Shown: positions 31,301 to 46,900, counted from the stretch's first letter. The stretch is DNA of 64,000 nt from Anticarsia gemmatalis (GCF_050436995.1 NC_134774.1:4570030-4634029), one strand, 5' to 3'. The notes: generated by a model not told the origin, from the sequence alone. Translations and numbers: made by a program.

Positions 31301-34300
31301 ATTTATTATTTTCTCAAAGTTCAGAAGTGATATCTCCACGAGACTCTCGGCTCTGAAGGAATGAGTGTCCGGGGCAGTCACCCTGGAGTGAGTACTCACT
31401 CTAACTGGTACTAATATTACTTACTTACTATTTATACAATTCTGCTGTAGTAATATATGATGCAGTTTTTCTGGACATTTCTGATACATTACGTCATGGT
31501 CCAATGTCATGATATTTGATTGAATAAAGACCATGTAATAAAATGTATAAATATAACCGAAGCTACCAGACTAAGTAATGATTGTCATCTATTAGATGAT
31601 GATACTTCCGTCAGATTCCTCTTGTTGGAGACAAAACGTTATTTAAACACCCTTTACCGTTTTCTGGACATTACTGACATATTACATCAGGGTCCATTGT
31701 GATGAAATTTACATAAATCGAGACCCACTTCGTTTATACGGTTCAATATAATGGTTACTCTAGCCATCTCTGAAACTTTTTGGTTATTCCTGGCACATTA
31801 AGTCATGGTCCATTGTGATGATATTTAATTAAGTAAAGACCAAATTACACAAATAATTAGTTATTGTCGATGAGGTTGTTGCTGATCATCTTACAGTATC
31901 TGTACAAGAGCCGCCTTGTACATTAAACGTTTTTGGAATAACAATGTTATTTAAATGTGAATAACTTTAACTTGCTGTCCATATTTATGAGACGAGGAGG
32001 ATCAGCTGTCTCCAGCATGCAGTCAAAAGGCAGGTCCTACACTTCTCTCTCATTTGCAGTCAGTAGACTTTCTGAATGTCTTCCAAAGATTATCACAGTG
32101 TTTTAACTGCACGTACACATTTTTCTGGACATTTCTGCCACATTACGTCATGGTCCATTGTGATGATATTTTATTGAATAAAGACCCGTTTTAGCTAATA
32201 TTTCAAGAATATTAGCAGGCGATAGCGGCGACACCATGGACAATTACAAGATTATATATATATACTTCAGAAGTTTGTAGTTGTTGCAATTAAATTGTAA
32301 TTAAACTGCAGATGCGTTAATTATACTTTTCTGAACAAATGGTTATTTTTTTATTTCAACGAATTTAGTTCTCTATTTCAATGAAATTTCTGAATATTTT
32401 TGTCACATTACGTCATGGTCCAAAGTGGTGATATTTGCCTAAATCAAGACCCGTTTCGTTTATCAAGGCAAGTTCAGAATATAGGTCTGAATCTAGGTCC
32501 TCCATCCAGCTATCAATTCAAGGACATTTCTGACACATTACGTCATGGTCCAATGATATGTGATGATATTTATATTAATCAAGACCCTTTTCGTTGATGA
32601 AGTCAACTTGGGTATAAATTTCCGTTCCCGTTAGGGTTTCTGAACATTTCTGATGAGTAAGGAGACATGTCTTAAATATTCTGGATGTTTCTGACAAATT
32701 ACGTCATGGTCCATGGTGATGATGATCGATTAAATAAAGACCAAATTCATTGAATGTGAAAAAGAAGCGGTAGCTCCCTTGCTGGACTACTCCGGACTGT
32801 GTTGGAGTATGACGGAACTCTTTATCATTCTGATAAAGAATTCATAATATATCAGTCTTCTCTTAGAGAAGATTTTCAAAGCTTCTGAACATGTCTAGTA
32901 AGTAAGAAGATATGTTTAATGTTTCCTGGATATTTCTGACAGATTACGTCATGGTCCTTTGTGATGATATTTAATTGAATAAAGACCAGTGGTTTTATAC
33001 CACTTAATACATCTGTCAATGTGATTTTGATGGAACGGCTGGTGTATATTCAACGTTCAAAAGGACTACAGCTGCCACGATCTTTATTGTGCTTAGAGCT
33101 ATATTTGATCAAGTGAGGTTTCTCAGCCATCAGTCCTGAACCTCGTCTCTTTCTATTGAGGTTAGTTGTCTTTCTGGATGTCCTGCAGAGATGATCTCCA
33201 AGTTAATGTCAGTATATGTATAACGCTATTTTCCTAGACATTTCTGACATATTACGTCATGGTCTATAGTAATGATGTTTGATTGAATAAAGACCAAAAT
33301 CGTACTGACAGTTGTTCATTGCGGCGTTGGAGGCTCGGCTTTGATTAAGCTTCACAAGCAATTTTGTGATTGAAAATAGATGTTGTCTTTTATACGAAAT
33401 TTCTCAGTTATTAATTAAATTAAAATATAAATAAATGTGCTAGTGTAGACAGATAATAATCAATATCTCGCTATCGAAGGATACCAATGATATTCTGAAC
33501 ATTCCTGACACATTACGTCATGGTTCATTGTGATGATATTTATCTAAGTCAAGACCCATTTCGTTAACAAAGCTTCAAATTCTGAATATCGGTTCATTTC
33601 TAGTTCAGTCTCCGTTGTAAGAGTTTCTCAACGTTTGCGAACCATCTTACATTTATCTGAACATTTCCGACACATTATGTCATGGTCCATTGTGATTATA
33701 TTTACGTAAATCAAGACCCAATTTGATTATGAAGTCAAGTTCAGTATAATTTCTCTCGTTGTAGAAATAAACCACAAGGATTTGATGTTTTAAATAGAGT
33801 GGTGTTAAATAATATCATACAACTTTTATCGAGAAGGTCTCAAATGGTTCTCGCATGTGACTGTCGTTTCTGTTGACACTAGTGTCCGGGACAGTCACCC
33901 TGTAGTAAGCACTCACTCTAACTTGTACTAATAGTAACTTATTTACTATACATTTCTGCGGTTATAATATACAACACAGTTTTCTGGACATTTCTGATAA
34001 ATTAAGTCATGGTCCATTGTGATGATATTTAATTGAATAAAGACTAGATCCTAATTGTTCTATATTTTTGAAGAATAATCGGATGAGTGGTCTGTATTGC
34101 TTTCAACATGAAATGTTGGATATCAAAACATTTTTAAATACTGTATTTGGACATTTCTGACACGTTACGTCATGGTCCATTGTGATGATATTTACATAAA
34201 TCAAGACCCATTTAGTTTATCAAGGTAAGTTCAATTTAATACTTGTTCGGCCTCTAATTCTATGTCGGATATTTGTGTTGAATAATAGAATATATGAGTA

Positions 34301-34439
34301 AGTAGTATAATACGTAATGTTCTTGCTTTATTATTAAAATGTAGAAAGAGGAATCGTTTAAAATCTTTCTGGACGTTTCTGACACATTACGTCATGGTCC
34401 ATTGTGATGATGTTTGATTAAATAAAGACCACTCGTTCT

Positions 34440-35050
34440 GGTGCATGTTTACTTCAAGATTTGGTTTGAGTGGTAATGGAGAATGTTAACAAATTCTGAT
34501 TCTTAGCACTCCTTATTCTTTGTTAAAATTAAAAAATACTAGTGAAAGAATTACTTCGATATGTCAATTAGTTTCCGATTCATATGTAAAACAAGTTGTA
34601 ACCGCACGACGCTTGTTCTCGGGGACGGTGTGACGTCACTATACACCACGCTCAGTCTGGCTCACACAGTCCGCTTGCGGTCGCGCGCTCGGTGCGTTGA
34701 AATTATACCTAAATACTTATCTTTCATCCATTTTATTAATTGAATAATATTTACTATTACTAAACTATAAATGTAATAAGCGGATGCAAACACAACAAAA
34801 TACTGCGCAAGTTATTACACCTACAACAACGGCTGGCAACTTAATACTAAGCGGGCCGCGGCCCGCGCGGCGTAAGTGTAATATGACGTCACAACCACTC
34901 ACACGGCCGTTAGCGGGACTCGATATTTTTCGAAACTTTGAATGCTTATAAAATCAAAACTATTTTTGACTGAAACAAAAACTAGTTCATATGTATACAC
35001 ACAGGCTATACTGTGTCAATTTAAAGTGATTTGGCATACCTAGTAACATT
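34440..35050 (+). promoter_or_regulatory. GC-rich island inside the array with two full CRE sites
   Basis: The longest gap between cores (about 770 bp) contains a GC-rich stretch unlike other spacers. TGACGTCA occurs at 34631-34638 and 34884-34891, an arthropod-type initiator TCAGT at 34652-34656, and a perfect 16-bp palindrome GCGGGCCGCGGCCCGC at 34851-34866. It is the best candidate for a promoter within the array. Function not shown. Confidence 0.4.
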
Positions 35051-35645
35051 TTCCATTGGCTCTATTTATTGACCAACAGCTTATTATCCTATTTCAAACT
35101 GTTTAAAAGTGTATTCAAATGAGTACCACATTTTTCCTGGACATTTCTGATACATTATATCATGGTTCATTGCGATGATATTTGATTGAATAAAGACCTA
35201 ATTCATTTTTTGAAAACCACCAGATTTATTGAAAATTGTCTTGGTAGGAATACTCAAAAGTTTTCATAATTTATTCATTTCAGTCTCGTACTTATTATAT
35301 GTTTCTGAGCATTCCCGACACATTACGTCGTGGTTCAATATGATGATATTTAACTGAATAAAGACCAGACTTTTTAAGCGAACTATTACTTCTATAACGG
35401 GGTTTTGTAACGTGTTTACCTTTGTCAGCATCACATTAATGTATTTAACGAAATTGTAGCGACATTTTATGGAACGTTGCTTATTTCACCGCTAGTTAAA
35501 TATCTTAATATATACTGACCTAAGCGTGTTAGTATTAAAATGTACCTCATGTATTACATTATCATACATTTATCTGGACATTACTGACATATTACGTCAT
35601 GGTCCATTGTGATGATATTTACCTAAATCAAGATCCATTTTATTT

Positions 35646-35696
35646 ATCAAGGCACTAACCCACTGACCATACGACAAAAAGAAGAAAATCAAGGCA
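35646..35696 (+). mobile_element. 33-bp SINE-tail insertion with 9-bp target duplication
   Basis: A class B tail is interrupted: ATCAAGGCA (35646-35654), then CTAACCCACTGACCATACG and an A/G-rich end matching the last bases of the 5S-type SINE, then ATCAAGGCA again (35688-35696). Removing the insertion restores the usual class B tail. Confidence 0.8.
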
Positions 35697-37784
35697 AGTT
35701 CCGAAAAATGGTGTCTTTTAACCTCAGGTCACGTCTCTGTTTTACTGAATAATCGAAGTTTTAAAAGGTCTCAACTTTGCAGATCATTTTCTGGACATTC
35801 CTGACAAATTAAGTCATGGTCCAGTGTGATGATATTTACCTAAATCAAGACCCATTTCCCTCATCAAGTTCAGTATTTAGATTATTTATTTGATTTGTTT
35901 CTGTTGCTCATACATACGTGTGATAAATTATAGATGTAAAGACCAAATTACACAAATAATGAGTTATTTGTCAGTGAGGTGGTTGCTGATCATCTTACAG
36001 TATCTGTACAAGAGCCGCCTTGTACATTAAACGGTTTTGGAACAACAATGTTATTTAAATGCAAATAACTTTAACTTGCTGTCCATATTTATGAGACGAG
36101 GAGGATCAGCTGTCTCCAGCATGCAGTCAAAAGGCAGGTCCTACACTTCTCTCTCATTTGCAGTCAGTAGACTGCCTGAATATTTTCCAAAGATTATCAC
36201 AGAGTTTAAACTGCACGTACCAATTTTTCTGGACATTTCTGACACATTACGTCATGGTCCATTGTGATAATATTTGATTGAATAAAGACTATGATATCAA
36301 TGTATTTAATCAATATTAGTTTTGTATACTAAAGAGCACAGATTATTGTTGAATGTTATATTACTGATAGTTCAGATTTATTGAAATATGTGAAGCGTAT
36401 TGAATGGTTGTTAATACGTTATTATTATTTATTACTATTGTGTACAACACAGTTTTCTGGACATTTCTGACACATTACGTCATGGTCCATTGTAATGATA
36501 TTTATCTAAATCAAGACCCGTTTAGTTTATTAACACAAGTTCAATTTAATACTTGTTCGGCCTCTAATTCTATGTCGGATATTTGTGCTGAATAATCGAA
36601 AATAATTCCAACTTTCACTAATATTATACTAGTTACTATTTATACAGTTCCACGGTTCTAATATGCAACACAATTTTTCTGGACATTTCTGATATATTGC
36701 GTCTTGGTCCATTGTGATGATATTTAATTGAATAAAGACCATTTTCTATTTGACGAGCTTCATGATCATTGAGGTTTGCGCCTTTTAAAACGAGTATTGT
36801 GAAATTGGCAGTTTGGGATCTAGCGGTCGGACGGTCCTTCTACTATGTATTCTCCCGCCACATGTCACCTCGACATGTCATCAATATTATGTCTAGACAT
36901 TTCTGACAAATTACGTCATGGTCCGATGTGATGATATTTAATTGAATAAAGACCACTCGTTCTGCTGCATGTTTACTTCAAGACTTGAATTTTGGTTATT
37001 TCTACAGATTTACGATATCGAAACGACATTATAAAATATAGTTCATTTGACTAATTGTTTATTCTTCTATTTCAAACTGACTTCAAAGTGTAAGTATTCT
37101 TATTTTTGTGAAGTGGTATACAAGTTTTCTGGAATTTCTGACACATTACGTCATGGTCCATTGTGATGATTTTTACCTAAATCAAGACCCGTTTCGTTTA
37201 TCAAGGCAAGTTCAATTAAATGCTTAGCACTAGTCATACTTCTTGTTTGATATTCGTGCTGAGTAATCTAAGCTTTGATTAAAGATCAATTTCTGAAGCT
37301 TATTCTTGGGTCCGTTTGAAAATGTACCAATTCCATGAGATAATTATATACAATTTATTATTATCTTAAAGTTCAAAAGTGATATCTCCACGAGACTCCC
37401 GGCTCTGAAGGAATGAGTGTCCGGGGCAGTCACCCTGGAGTGAGTACTCACTCTTACTGGTGCTAATATTACTTACTTACTATTTATACTATTCTGCTGT
37501 TGTAATACATGATGCAGTTTTTCTGGACATTCCTGATACATTACGTCATGGTCCATTGTGATGATATTTGACTAAATAAAGACCATTCTAGTTATGTTCT
37601 TAAACCCTGTTTTTTGGATCAGAGATAAGAGTGGATCAGCTTGGTGAAATTCTATTGATCATTCATTAAATAATCGGACATTTCTGACACATTACGTCAT
37701 GGTCCAATGTTATGATATTTACGTAAATCAAGACCCATTGAATAAATAACAAGTTCTCTTTTGACAATGTGTTTCGGTATCCTC

Positions 37785-37915
37785 GGAGGAGGTTGAGTCG
37801 TATAAGTGGGTGCCTCCCACGCAAATGGTCTCCTTAGTGGTTTGGCGCAAAAGAGCGTGTGTGTAAAGGCACCTTATTTCTCTTCTAGGTACGCTTCGAA
37901 GATAATTTCCATTTT
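37785..37915 (+). repeat. Spacer family 4 with a tRNA-SINE-like head
   Basis: GAGTCGTATAAGTGGGTGCC and TCCCACGCAAATGG resemble the A-box region of the tRNA-headed SINE. It is followed by CAAAAGAGCGTGTGTGTAAA and TAGGTACGCTTCGAAG. Copies near 44525-44665 and, without the head, 53755-53830. Confidence 0.55.
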
Positions 37916-40900
37916 AGAGCTTAAAATACAGTTTAATATTTTTGGACATTTCTGACACATTACGTCATGGTCCATTGTGATGATATATGATTAAATAAAG
38001 ACCACTCGTTCTGGTGCATGTTTACTTCAAGACTTAACTTGGCTCAATTTCCTGATCAAAAGCTTAGTATCCTCTTTCAAACCGTTTAAAAGTGTATTCA
38101 AATGAGTACCACATTTTTCCTGGACATTTCTGACAAATTATATCATGGTCCATTGTGATGATATTTACATAAATCAAGACCCATTTCGTTTATCAATTTT
38201 ACAAAATGGTACTATTAAGCTGAAAGGTATTATGTCAGTTAATTGCATGTATTATTCGTCAAGTGGTTGCGTCTTTGACAATGTTTGAAATTGCCGACAT
38301 GCACAGCCAGAGACCGTCTCGCGACTTCATCATCAACAACATCATAGACTTTCTGGGTATTCCTGATTTGTTACGTCATGGTCCATTGTGATGATATAAA
38401 CCTAAATCAAGACCCATTTCGTTAATCGAGGCAAATTCAAATGCAATTATTGGGCTGCATATTTTGGAAGCTAAGTTTTTAGAGTTTCGAACCTAACGGT
38501 GACTGAAAATATATTTTTTGGACATTTCTGATACATTACGTCATGGTCCATTGTGATGATATTTGATTGAATAAAGACCAATTCCTAATTGTACTATATT
38601 TTTCGGTTTTCTGTTGACTCACATAATTTCCCAGTAGTTGAACTCGTTGCTCATAAATGCTACTGAAGAACTCTTTTCTGAATCCCTCAGAGGCTGCTAC
38701 AGTCCGCCGCGGTCCTTCTACTCTGTATTCTCCCGCCACTACTTCCCGCGGCACACGTGTGTGTGGACGTAGCTTGACTTCTCGACATCGTTCAGGATTT
38801 ATTGTTGTAGTTCTGTATACTATAGCGACATCATTTCACACGGTATTCTGCATATTTTCCGAGCATTCCTGATCAATTATGTCATGGCTCGTTGTAATGA
38901 TATTTGATTGAATAAAGACCAAATTCGTTCATATTCCACATTATTTTCCCTCCAGGGACCGTAGTATAGTTCGATCCTCACAAAGTTAAGACTAATGTAA
39001 CGCTTAGAAGCGTGGGCGATAATTTCTCTTTCACACATAGTTAGCATTTTATGGACATTTCTGACACATTACGTCATGGTCCATTGTGATGATATTTAAT
39101 TGAATAAAGACCATTTAATTTAGATGACCATCCAGTAACCTTTATTTGCCATAGTACTGGGAAGTAAGCCAGAGAATATGCTGTCCATATTTATGAGACA
39201 AAACGGTGGAGCAACCGGTTCCAGTATCATGTCAAAGCAGGTTCCGAGCCCTTCTCTCCCTCGCTAGTGGCTTTCTGGATATCCTTATAAGCTGATCTAC
39301 TTGTTTAGGCTCAATGTACAACGCTGTTTTTCTGGACATTTCTGACACGTTACGTCATGGTCCATTGTGATGATATTTGATTGATTAAAGACCAAATTCG
39401 TTCATATTCCACATTATTTTCCTCCCAGGGACCGTAGTACAACTCCATTCTCACAAAGTTGAGCTTCTACTTCAGAATACTGTAAACCGTAGACATATTT
39501 TCCGGTTTTTTTATTTATTTTACCGTCTCAATTAACAATAAAGTTTTTCTGGACATTTCTGACAATTTACGTCATGGTCCATTGTGATGACTTCTACCTA
39601 AATCAAGACCCATTTTGTTTATCAAATGTCGAAATGGTACTTATATGATATGTTATAAAATAACCAGTGATTACCTCAATATTTGTCAAGTTGAGTCTTA
39701 GATTAATTGAATACGCGTAAAGGGTGTACTTTGATGTTATTTACCATGTCTTTGTACTTCTAATACAAATGGTTAATAAGTGTGTGGTACGTTACCTGCC
39801 TATCAATAGAATTTCTGGACATTTCTGACACATTACGTCATGGTCCATTGTGATGACATTTAATTGAATAAAGACCAGATCCATCTTATAACAGTGAAGT
39901 CCACGTTTGTATAGCTTGGTCGTAGAGATCTTCATAGCAGCTTTTATTGTTTTTAACAAGTGTCTGCTGCTCCCTTAACGCTAGCGATCGAGCCATTCAT
40001 TTTATAAATTTCGATGGTCATCTTAGATTTTCTGGGCATTACTGATTTATTACGTCATGGTCCATTGTGATGATATTTGATTGAATAAAGACCAAATTAA
40101 ATCGCTAGTAATGTTCTTCTTGTAGAGTACTTCACCCTGAGACTGTTGATATGACGGTAAATTGTTGCGGGATTTGTTCATCCTATTGTTATTATTCTAT
40201 GGTGATATAAAGGTGTATTACCATTTAAGGAAGTACTACAGATTTTCTGGACATTTCTGACAAAATTACGTCATGGTCCATTGTGATGATATTTACCTAA
40301 ATCAAGACCCGCTTTCCTCATCAAGTTCAGTATTCAGATTATTTGACCTGCTTGTATTGCTAATACCTGCGTGTGGAAAATTATAAAAGCTAACAAGATT
40401 TCTGCGTCTCACATTATGTCGGAGGATTCGTACACTTCAATGATAGTGTCTGTTAAAATATTATTTAAATGTGACAATTTCTGATTGATTGATTGATTGT
40501 CCAACAAATAAAATATATGTATTAACACTGACAAAAATATCTGTATTAATAGCAGTTCGCATCGAAAGATTTTCTGAACATTTCTGACATATTACGTCAT
40601 GGTTCATTGTGATGACATTTGATTGAATAAAGACCAAATTCATTTTTTAGGTTTAACCAAAATGGTGTTGGTAGGAATACTCAAAAGTTTTCACAATTTA
40701 TTCACTTCAGTGTCATACTTACTATTAAAAATTCTGGGCATTCCCGACACATTACGTCATGGTCCATTGTGATGATATTTGATAAAATAAAGACCACTCG
40801 TTCTGTTGCATGTTCACTTCAAGACTTGTAAGTTTGGTGAATGGTGGTGGCTTTAGCAATATCGGAGCGACCTCATATGCCGTTTACAAAAGCTTGGTCA

Positions 40901-43900
40901 TTTAACTAATAGCTTATTATCCTATTTCAAAATGACTTAAAGTGTATTCAAATGAGTACCACATTTTTTCTGGACATTCCTGATACATTACGTCATGGTC
41001 CATCGTGATGATATTTACATGAATCAAGACCCTTTTTTAGTTGATGAGCTTCATGATCATTCAATTTTTTGGCTTATGAAGCGAGTGTAGTAAAATTGTC
41101 TGTTCTGGTTCGGGCTCCTTGCCTTTCGTCGGTTCTTCTACTCTGTATTCTCCCGCCACTACTTCCCGCGGCACACGTGTGTGTGGACGTAGCTTGACTT
41201 CTCGACATCGTTCAGGATTTATTGTTGTAGTTCTGTATACTATAGCGACATCATTTCACACGGTATTCTGCATATTTTCCGAGCATTCCTGATAAATTAT
41301 GTCATGGCTCGTTGTGATGATATTTGATTGAATAAAGATCAGTTTCTCTGAACAGTATTTTAATTCTTGGAGTTGCGTTACAGTTGTTATTTTCATTCTG
41401 ATTCAGTAGTGCTTCATAATTGATATTTCTACATAATGATCGTTTCTGGTCACATCAGGGTCCGCAGTCACCTGCAGTAAACTCTCAATCTAACTTTTAC
41501 TATTATTAACTAACTTACTACATATGCTATTCATTTTTCTGGATATTTCTGACAAATTACGTCGTGGTCTTTTGTGACGATATTTGATTGAATAAAGACC
41601 AGACACTTATTGTATTATATTTCACAATGGTATTTGCTGTGTTTTCAATTATGTAAATATTATTTCAGACAGCATCTGGCAGATTTTCTGGACATTCCTG
41701 ACAAATTACGCCACGGTCCATTGTGATGATATTTGATTGAATAAAGACCAACCTCTTATCTAAAGCAAACTAAAAAAAAATCTCTGGTTTTATGTCCATG
41801 TGTAACTATTAATTGAATGTTTTTTTTTCTGGACTTTTTGATAAATTGATACACGTCACTGTAATACTATAGTTTTTACTGGACGTTTCTGACACGTTAC
41901 GTCATGGTCCAATGTGATGATATTTACATAAATCAAGACCCATTTCATTAATCCTGTTGAATATAATGGTTATTTAGGCCAACTCTGTAAATGTTTGCTC
42001 ATTTGACTCAATGAATACAAGGCCCATTAGAACGAATGGTCGATTTAATAATGTCTAATCACAATAACGTGGTTAGTTTCAAGCTTATACGTTGAATCGT
42101 CGTGTGCTCTCTTGTCATTATTTGTGACGATTGTAATATTGCGGACATTAACTTTGTGGACATTTCTGACACATTACGTCATGGTCCATTGTGATGATAT
42201 TTGATTGAATAAAGACCAGACTTATTGTATTATATTTCACAATGGTATTTTGGCTGTATTTTCTATAATAAAAATAATATTTCAGTCAGTATCTCGGAGA
42301 TTTTTTGGTCATTCCTGACTAATTACGTCATGGTCCATTGTGATGATATTTCATTGAATAAAGACCATTTAAGTTTACGCAACGAAGGTCAGTTTTGAAA
42401 ACTTAGATAGGCCAAAATCTGAAATTTTTACCAACATGTTGGTGAATTTATTAAGCGGCATGCGGTGGCATGCGTTGTATAGACATGTGACACAGTCTGG
42501 GTACTGCTTTGACATTTACCAATAAGCCGTATGTATATCATGATGACGTTTTCTGGACATTTCTGACAAATTACGTCATGGTCCATTGTAATGATATTTG
42601 ATTAAATAAAGACCATTTAATTTAGATGATTGTGCTTGAGCTTATTTAGCTCTTTTGGACCGGTACCACCATATAGTAAGCTTCATTTGCCATAGTACTG
42701 GGAAGTACGCCAGAGAATATGCTGTCCATATTTATGAGACAAAACGGTGGAGCAACCGGCTCCAGTATCCTGTTAAAAAGTAGATTCCGAGCCCTTCTCT
42801 CCTTCGGTAGTGGCTTTCTGGATATCCTTATAAGCTGATCTACTTGTTTAGGCTCAATATACGACGCTGTTTTTCTGGACATTCCTGGCAAATTACGTCA
42901 TGGTCCATTGTGATGATATTTACATAAATCAAGACCCATTTCGTTTAACAAGGTTCAAATTCTGAATATCGGCTCATTTCTGGATATTGATGTCTCCGTT
43001 TTAAGAGTTTCTCAACGTTTTCAAAGCGTATTACAGTTTCTGGACATTTCTTGCACGTAACGTCATGGTCCATTGTAATGATATTTGATTGAATAAAGAC
43101 CAGTTTCTCTGAACTGTATTTTAATTCTTGGAGTTGCGTTACAGTCGACGCTTTCGTTCTGATTCAGTAGTGCTTCATAATTGATATTTCTACAAAATGG
43201 TCGTTTCTAGTCGCACTAGGGTCCGCAGTCACCTGCAGTAAACTCTCAATCTAACTTTTACTATTATTAACTAACTTACTACATATGCTTTTCATTTTTC
43301 TGGATATTTCTGACAAATTACGTCGTGGTCTTTTGTGATGATATTTGATTGAATAAAGACCAATTCCTAATTGTACTATATTTTTCGGTTTTCTGTTCAC
43401 TCACATAATTTCCCAGTAGTTGAACTCGTTGCTCATAAATGCTACTGAAGAACTCTTTTCTGAATCCCTCAGAGGCTTCTACGCTCCGCCGCGGTCCTTC
43501 TACTCTGTATTCTCCCGCCACTACTTCCCGCGGCACACGTGTGTGTGGACACGTAGCTTGACTTCTCGACATCGTTCAGGATTTATTGTTGTAGTTCTGT
43601 ATACTATAACGACATCATTTCACACGGTATTCTGCATATTTTCCGAGCATTCCTGATAAATTATGTCATGGCTCGTTGTGATGATATTTGATTGAATAAA
43701 GACCAAATTCGTTCATATTCCACATTATTTTCCCCCCAGGGACCGTAGTATAGTTCGATCCTCACAAAGTTAAGACTAATGTAACGCTTAGAAGCGTGGG
43801 CGATAATTTCTCTTTCACACATACTGAGCATTTTCTGGATATTTCTGACAAATTACGTCACGGTTCATTGTGATGATATTTGATTAAATAAAGACCATCT

Positions 43901-46900
43901 GCGTTCATGTATGATATTATTACACTTCCCGAATCCACCAAAGGTTAATCATTCTTACAACGTTTATCTCATATTTGATTAAAATATTGTAATTGATTGT
44001 GCTTCTCTGTCATTATTCATGAATATTTGTACATTTTATTATCACATTTAACGATTAAGATTTTCTGGGCATTTCTGATATATTACGTCATGGTTCATTG
44101 TGATGACGTTTGATTAAATAACGACCACTCGTTCTATTACATGTTTACATCAAGACTTGGTTATTGGCTCTGTTTCAACGTATTCAACCTATTTCAAACT
44201 CTTAAAGAGTGTATTCAAGTGAGTACCACATTTTTTCTGGACATTTCTGACACATTACGTCATGGTCCATTGTGATGTTATTTACCTAAATAAAGACCAT
44301 TCTAGTTATGTTCTTGAACCCTGTTGTTTGGATCAGATATAAGCGTGGATCAGCTTGGTGAAATTGACTGTTCCCATGAAGGGATAGGGGATTCGCATGA
44401 ATAATACACAACATAGTTTTCTGGATATTTCTGACACATAACGTCATGGTCCAATGTTATGATATTTACGTAAATCAAGACCCATTGAATAAATAACAAG
44501 TTCTCTTTTGACAATGTTTTTGGGAATCATCGGAGGTGGTTGAGTCGTATGAGTTGGTGCCTCCCACGCAAATGATGTCTTTGGTGGTTTGGCGCAAAAG
44601 AGCGTGTGTGTAAAGGCACCTAATTTCTCTTCTAGGTACGCTTCGAAGATAATTTCCGCCTTAGAACTTAAAATACATTATAATATTTCTGGATATTCCT
44701 GACAAATTACGTCATGGTCCATTGTGATGATATTTGATTGAATAAAGACCATCTAAGTTTACGCAACGAAGGTCAGTTTTGAACAAAACACCGTTCCCGT
44801 TTCTTAAATACAATTTTACTAAAACAATTCTGGTCCGGTCGGGTCTGTTCTTCCAGCAGGTACAAACGCGCCCGAACGAGATAAAAAGTATCCTATGTCC
44901 GTCCCCTGGTTCTAAACTACTCCTACACCTATTTTCAGTCTATAGGTTCTTTCGTTCTTCATTTGTAAATAGTGTAACTAACACCACTTCCTTGTATATA
45001 TTAAGATTATAGCTTTCTGGATATTTCTGACAAATTACGTCATAATCCATTGTAATGATTTTTGATTGAATAAAGACTAGATTTACAAAGATATGTTATG
45101 ACAATGGAGTTTGTCCTAAATGTCGCTTTCCGTTGTACCCACAGTTAGCACTCACTCTAACTTGTACTTCTATTAACTTACTCACTATACATAGCTACAT
45201 TTATTCTATATTACACAGACTTTCTGGACATTTCTGAAACGTTACGTCATGGTCTGGTGTGATGATATTTGATTGAATAAAGACCATGTTTCAAATAAAG
45301 TAATCATAACTTAATGGTTTCCTCTTTTTTTTAATCGATTCTCTGGTTATCGTTAATTACGTTTACTTATAGAACTGCGAAGTCACTACTTACTCTAGTT
45401 TTTACGGATTTATATTTATCTGTGGTTATATTTTACAACACAGTTGATCTGGACATTTCTGACACATTACGTCATGGTCCATTGTGAAGATATTTACCTA
45501 AATCAAGACCCAATAACCATTTCGTTTATCAAGTATGAAAATACTGGGCACAGGTTCAAGAATCCCAGGTAAAGTTATTATTTGTTTAGTTTTATCATGA
45601 GTTTGTATATAGGAGAATGTACCTGTATATAATAATATTATTAACCGTCTCTATATACTTTGTAAAATGTTTGTAAAGGAGCGTGGGCAATAAGGTCACA
45701 CCTATCGACAGATATTCATGATATTTTGGTTAACTGGACATTCCTGATACATTACGTCATGGTCCATTGTGATGATATTTATCTAAATCAAGACCCATTT
45801 CATTTATCAAATGTCAAAATTGTTCGTCGATGGACATGATGTTGTTCCAATACATTTTATTATTCATCAAGTTGAACTTTCTATTAGTTAAATACGTGGA
45901 ATAAAGGATGTAGTTTGATCTCATTTCGCGTGTAAGATGAACTTTGTTAAGTGTTTGTGAAGGAGCGTGGACGATACGTTCACACTCATCGACAGAAGTG
46001 AATGATATTTTGAGTTTTTCTGGACATTTCTGATAAATTACGTCACGGTCCATTGTGATGATATTTGATTGAATAAAGACCAGACACTTATTGTATTATT
46101 TTTCACAATGGTATTTCGGTGTTTTGAGCATCTCGCAGTTTTTCTGGACATTTCTGACAAATTACGTCATGGTTCATTGCGATGATATTTACCTGAATCA
46201 AGACCCATTTCGTTTATTAAGACAAGTTTAGAATAACATTAACTGGCATATTCATTTGAATGCCGTGCTGAATAATGGGGATTTTAAGAGTTTTTAAAGT
46301 TTCCGAATTAAAATATGTCAAAATCTAACTGCATTAATAAAATGTAGTAAAAAGACATGTCTCATATTTTCTGGGCATTTCTGATAAATTACGTCATGGT
46401 CCAATGTGATGATATTTACCTAAATTAAGACCCGCTCATGTATGAAACGCCAGATTAGCGCTTATTTAATTTTAAAATTAAAGAGGCATTTGGGTTAGCG
46501 CTGTAGCTAAGTAGGGCTCAGCACAATGTTTTATTGATCAAATGAAATGTAACAATGAATGACCCAGTCTTAGTATTGCTTTTGACATTTGCCAATAAGC
46601 CGTATATATTATGTTTCATGATGACGTTTTCTGGACATGACTGATAAATTACGTCATGGTCCATTGTGATGATATTTATATAAATCAAGACCCATTTCGT
46701 TTATCAAGTTCAATGTAATGGTTACTTTGGTTCGTCAACTACATATTTACCGTTTTCCGGACATTTCTGACATATTACGTCATGGTCCATTGTCATGATA
46801 TTTTATCAAATAAAGACCAGTTTTTTAATATAAAGAGTTTAACATCCAAGCGAATCGAACTTGGTGATCATGTTTAGTACCAGACGGTGAGGTCTCTCAG

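Larger units (their letters stand above)
30538..43690 (-). other. Spacer family 3: about 300 bp with an antisense open frame, three near-identical copies
   Basis: Copies at about 30538-30800, 38580-38850 and 43365-43620, plus a 3' part at about 41140-41270. On the minus strand each holds the same frame (30493-30747, 38536-38754, 43318-43572) with VPREVVAGEYRVEGPRR and FRKEFFSSIYEQRVQLLGNY. The product is not recognised. The plus strand of this spacer contains CCCGCGGCACACGTGTGTG. Because copies are nearly identical at DNA level, an open frame in all three is weak evidence for coding. Confidence 0.4.
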
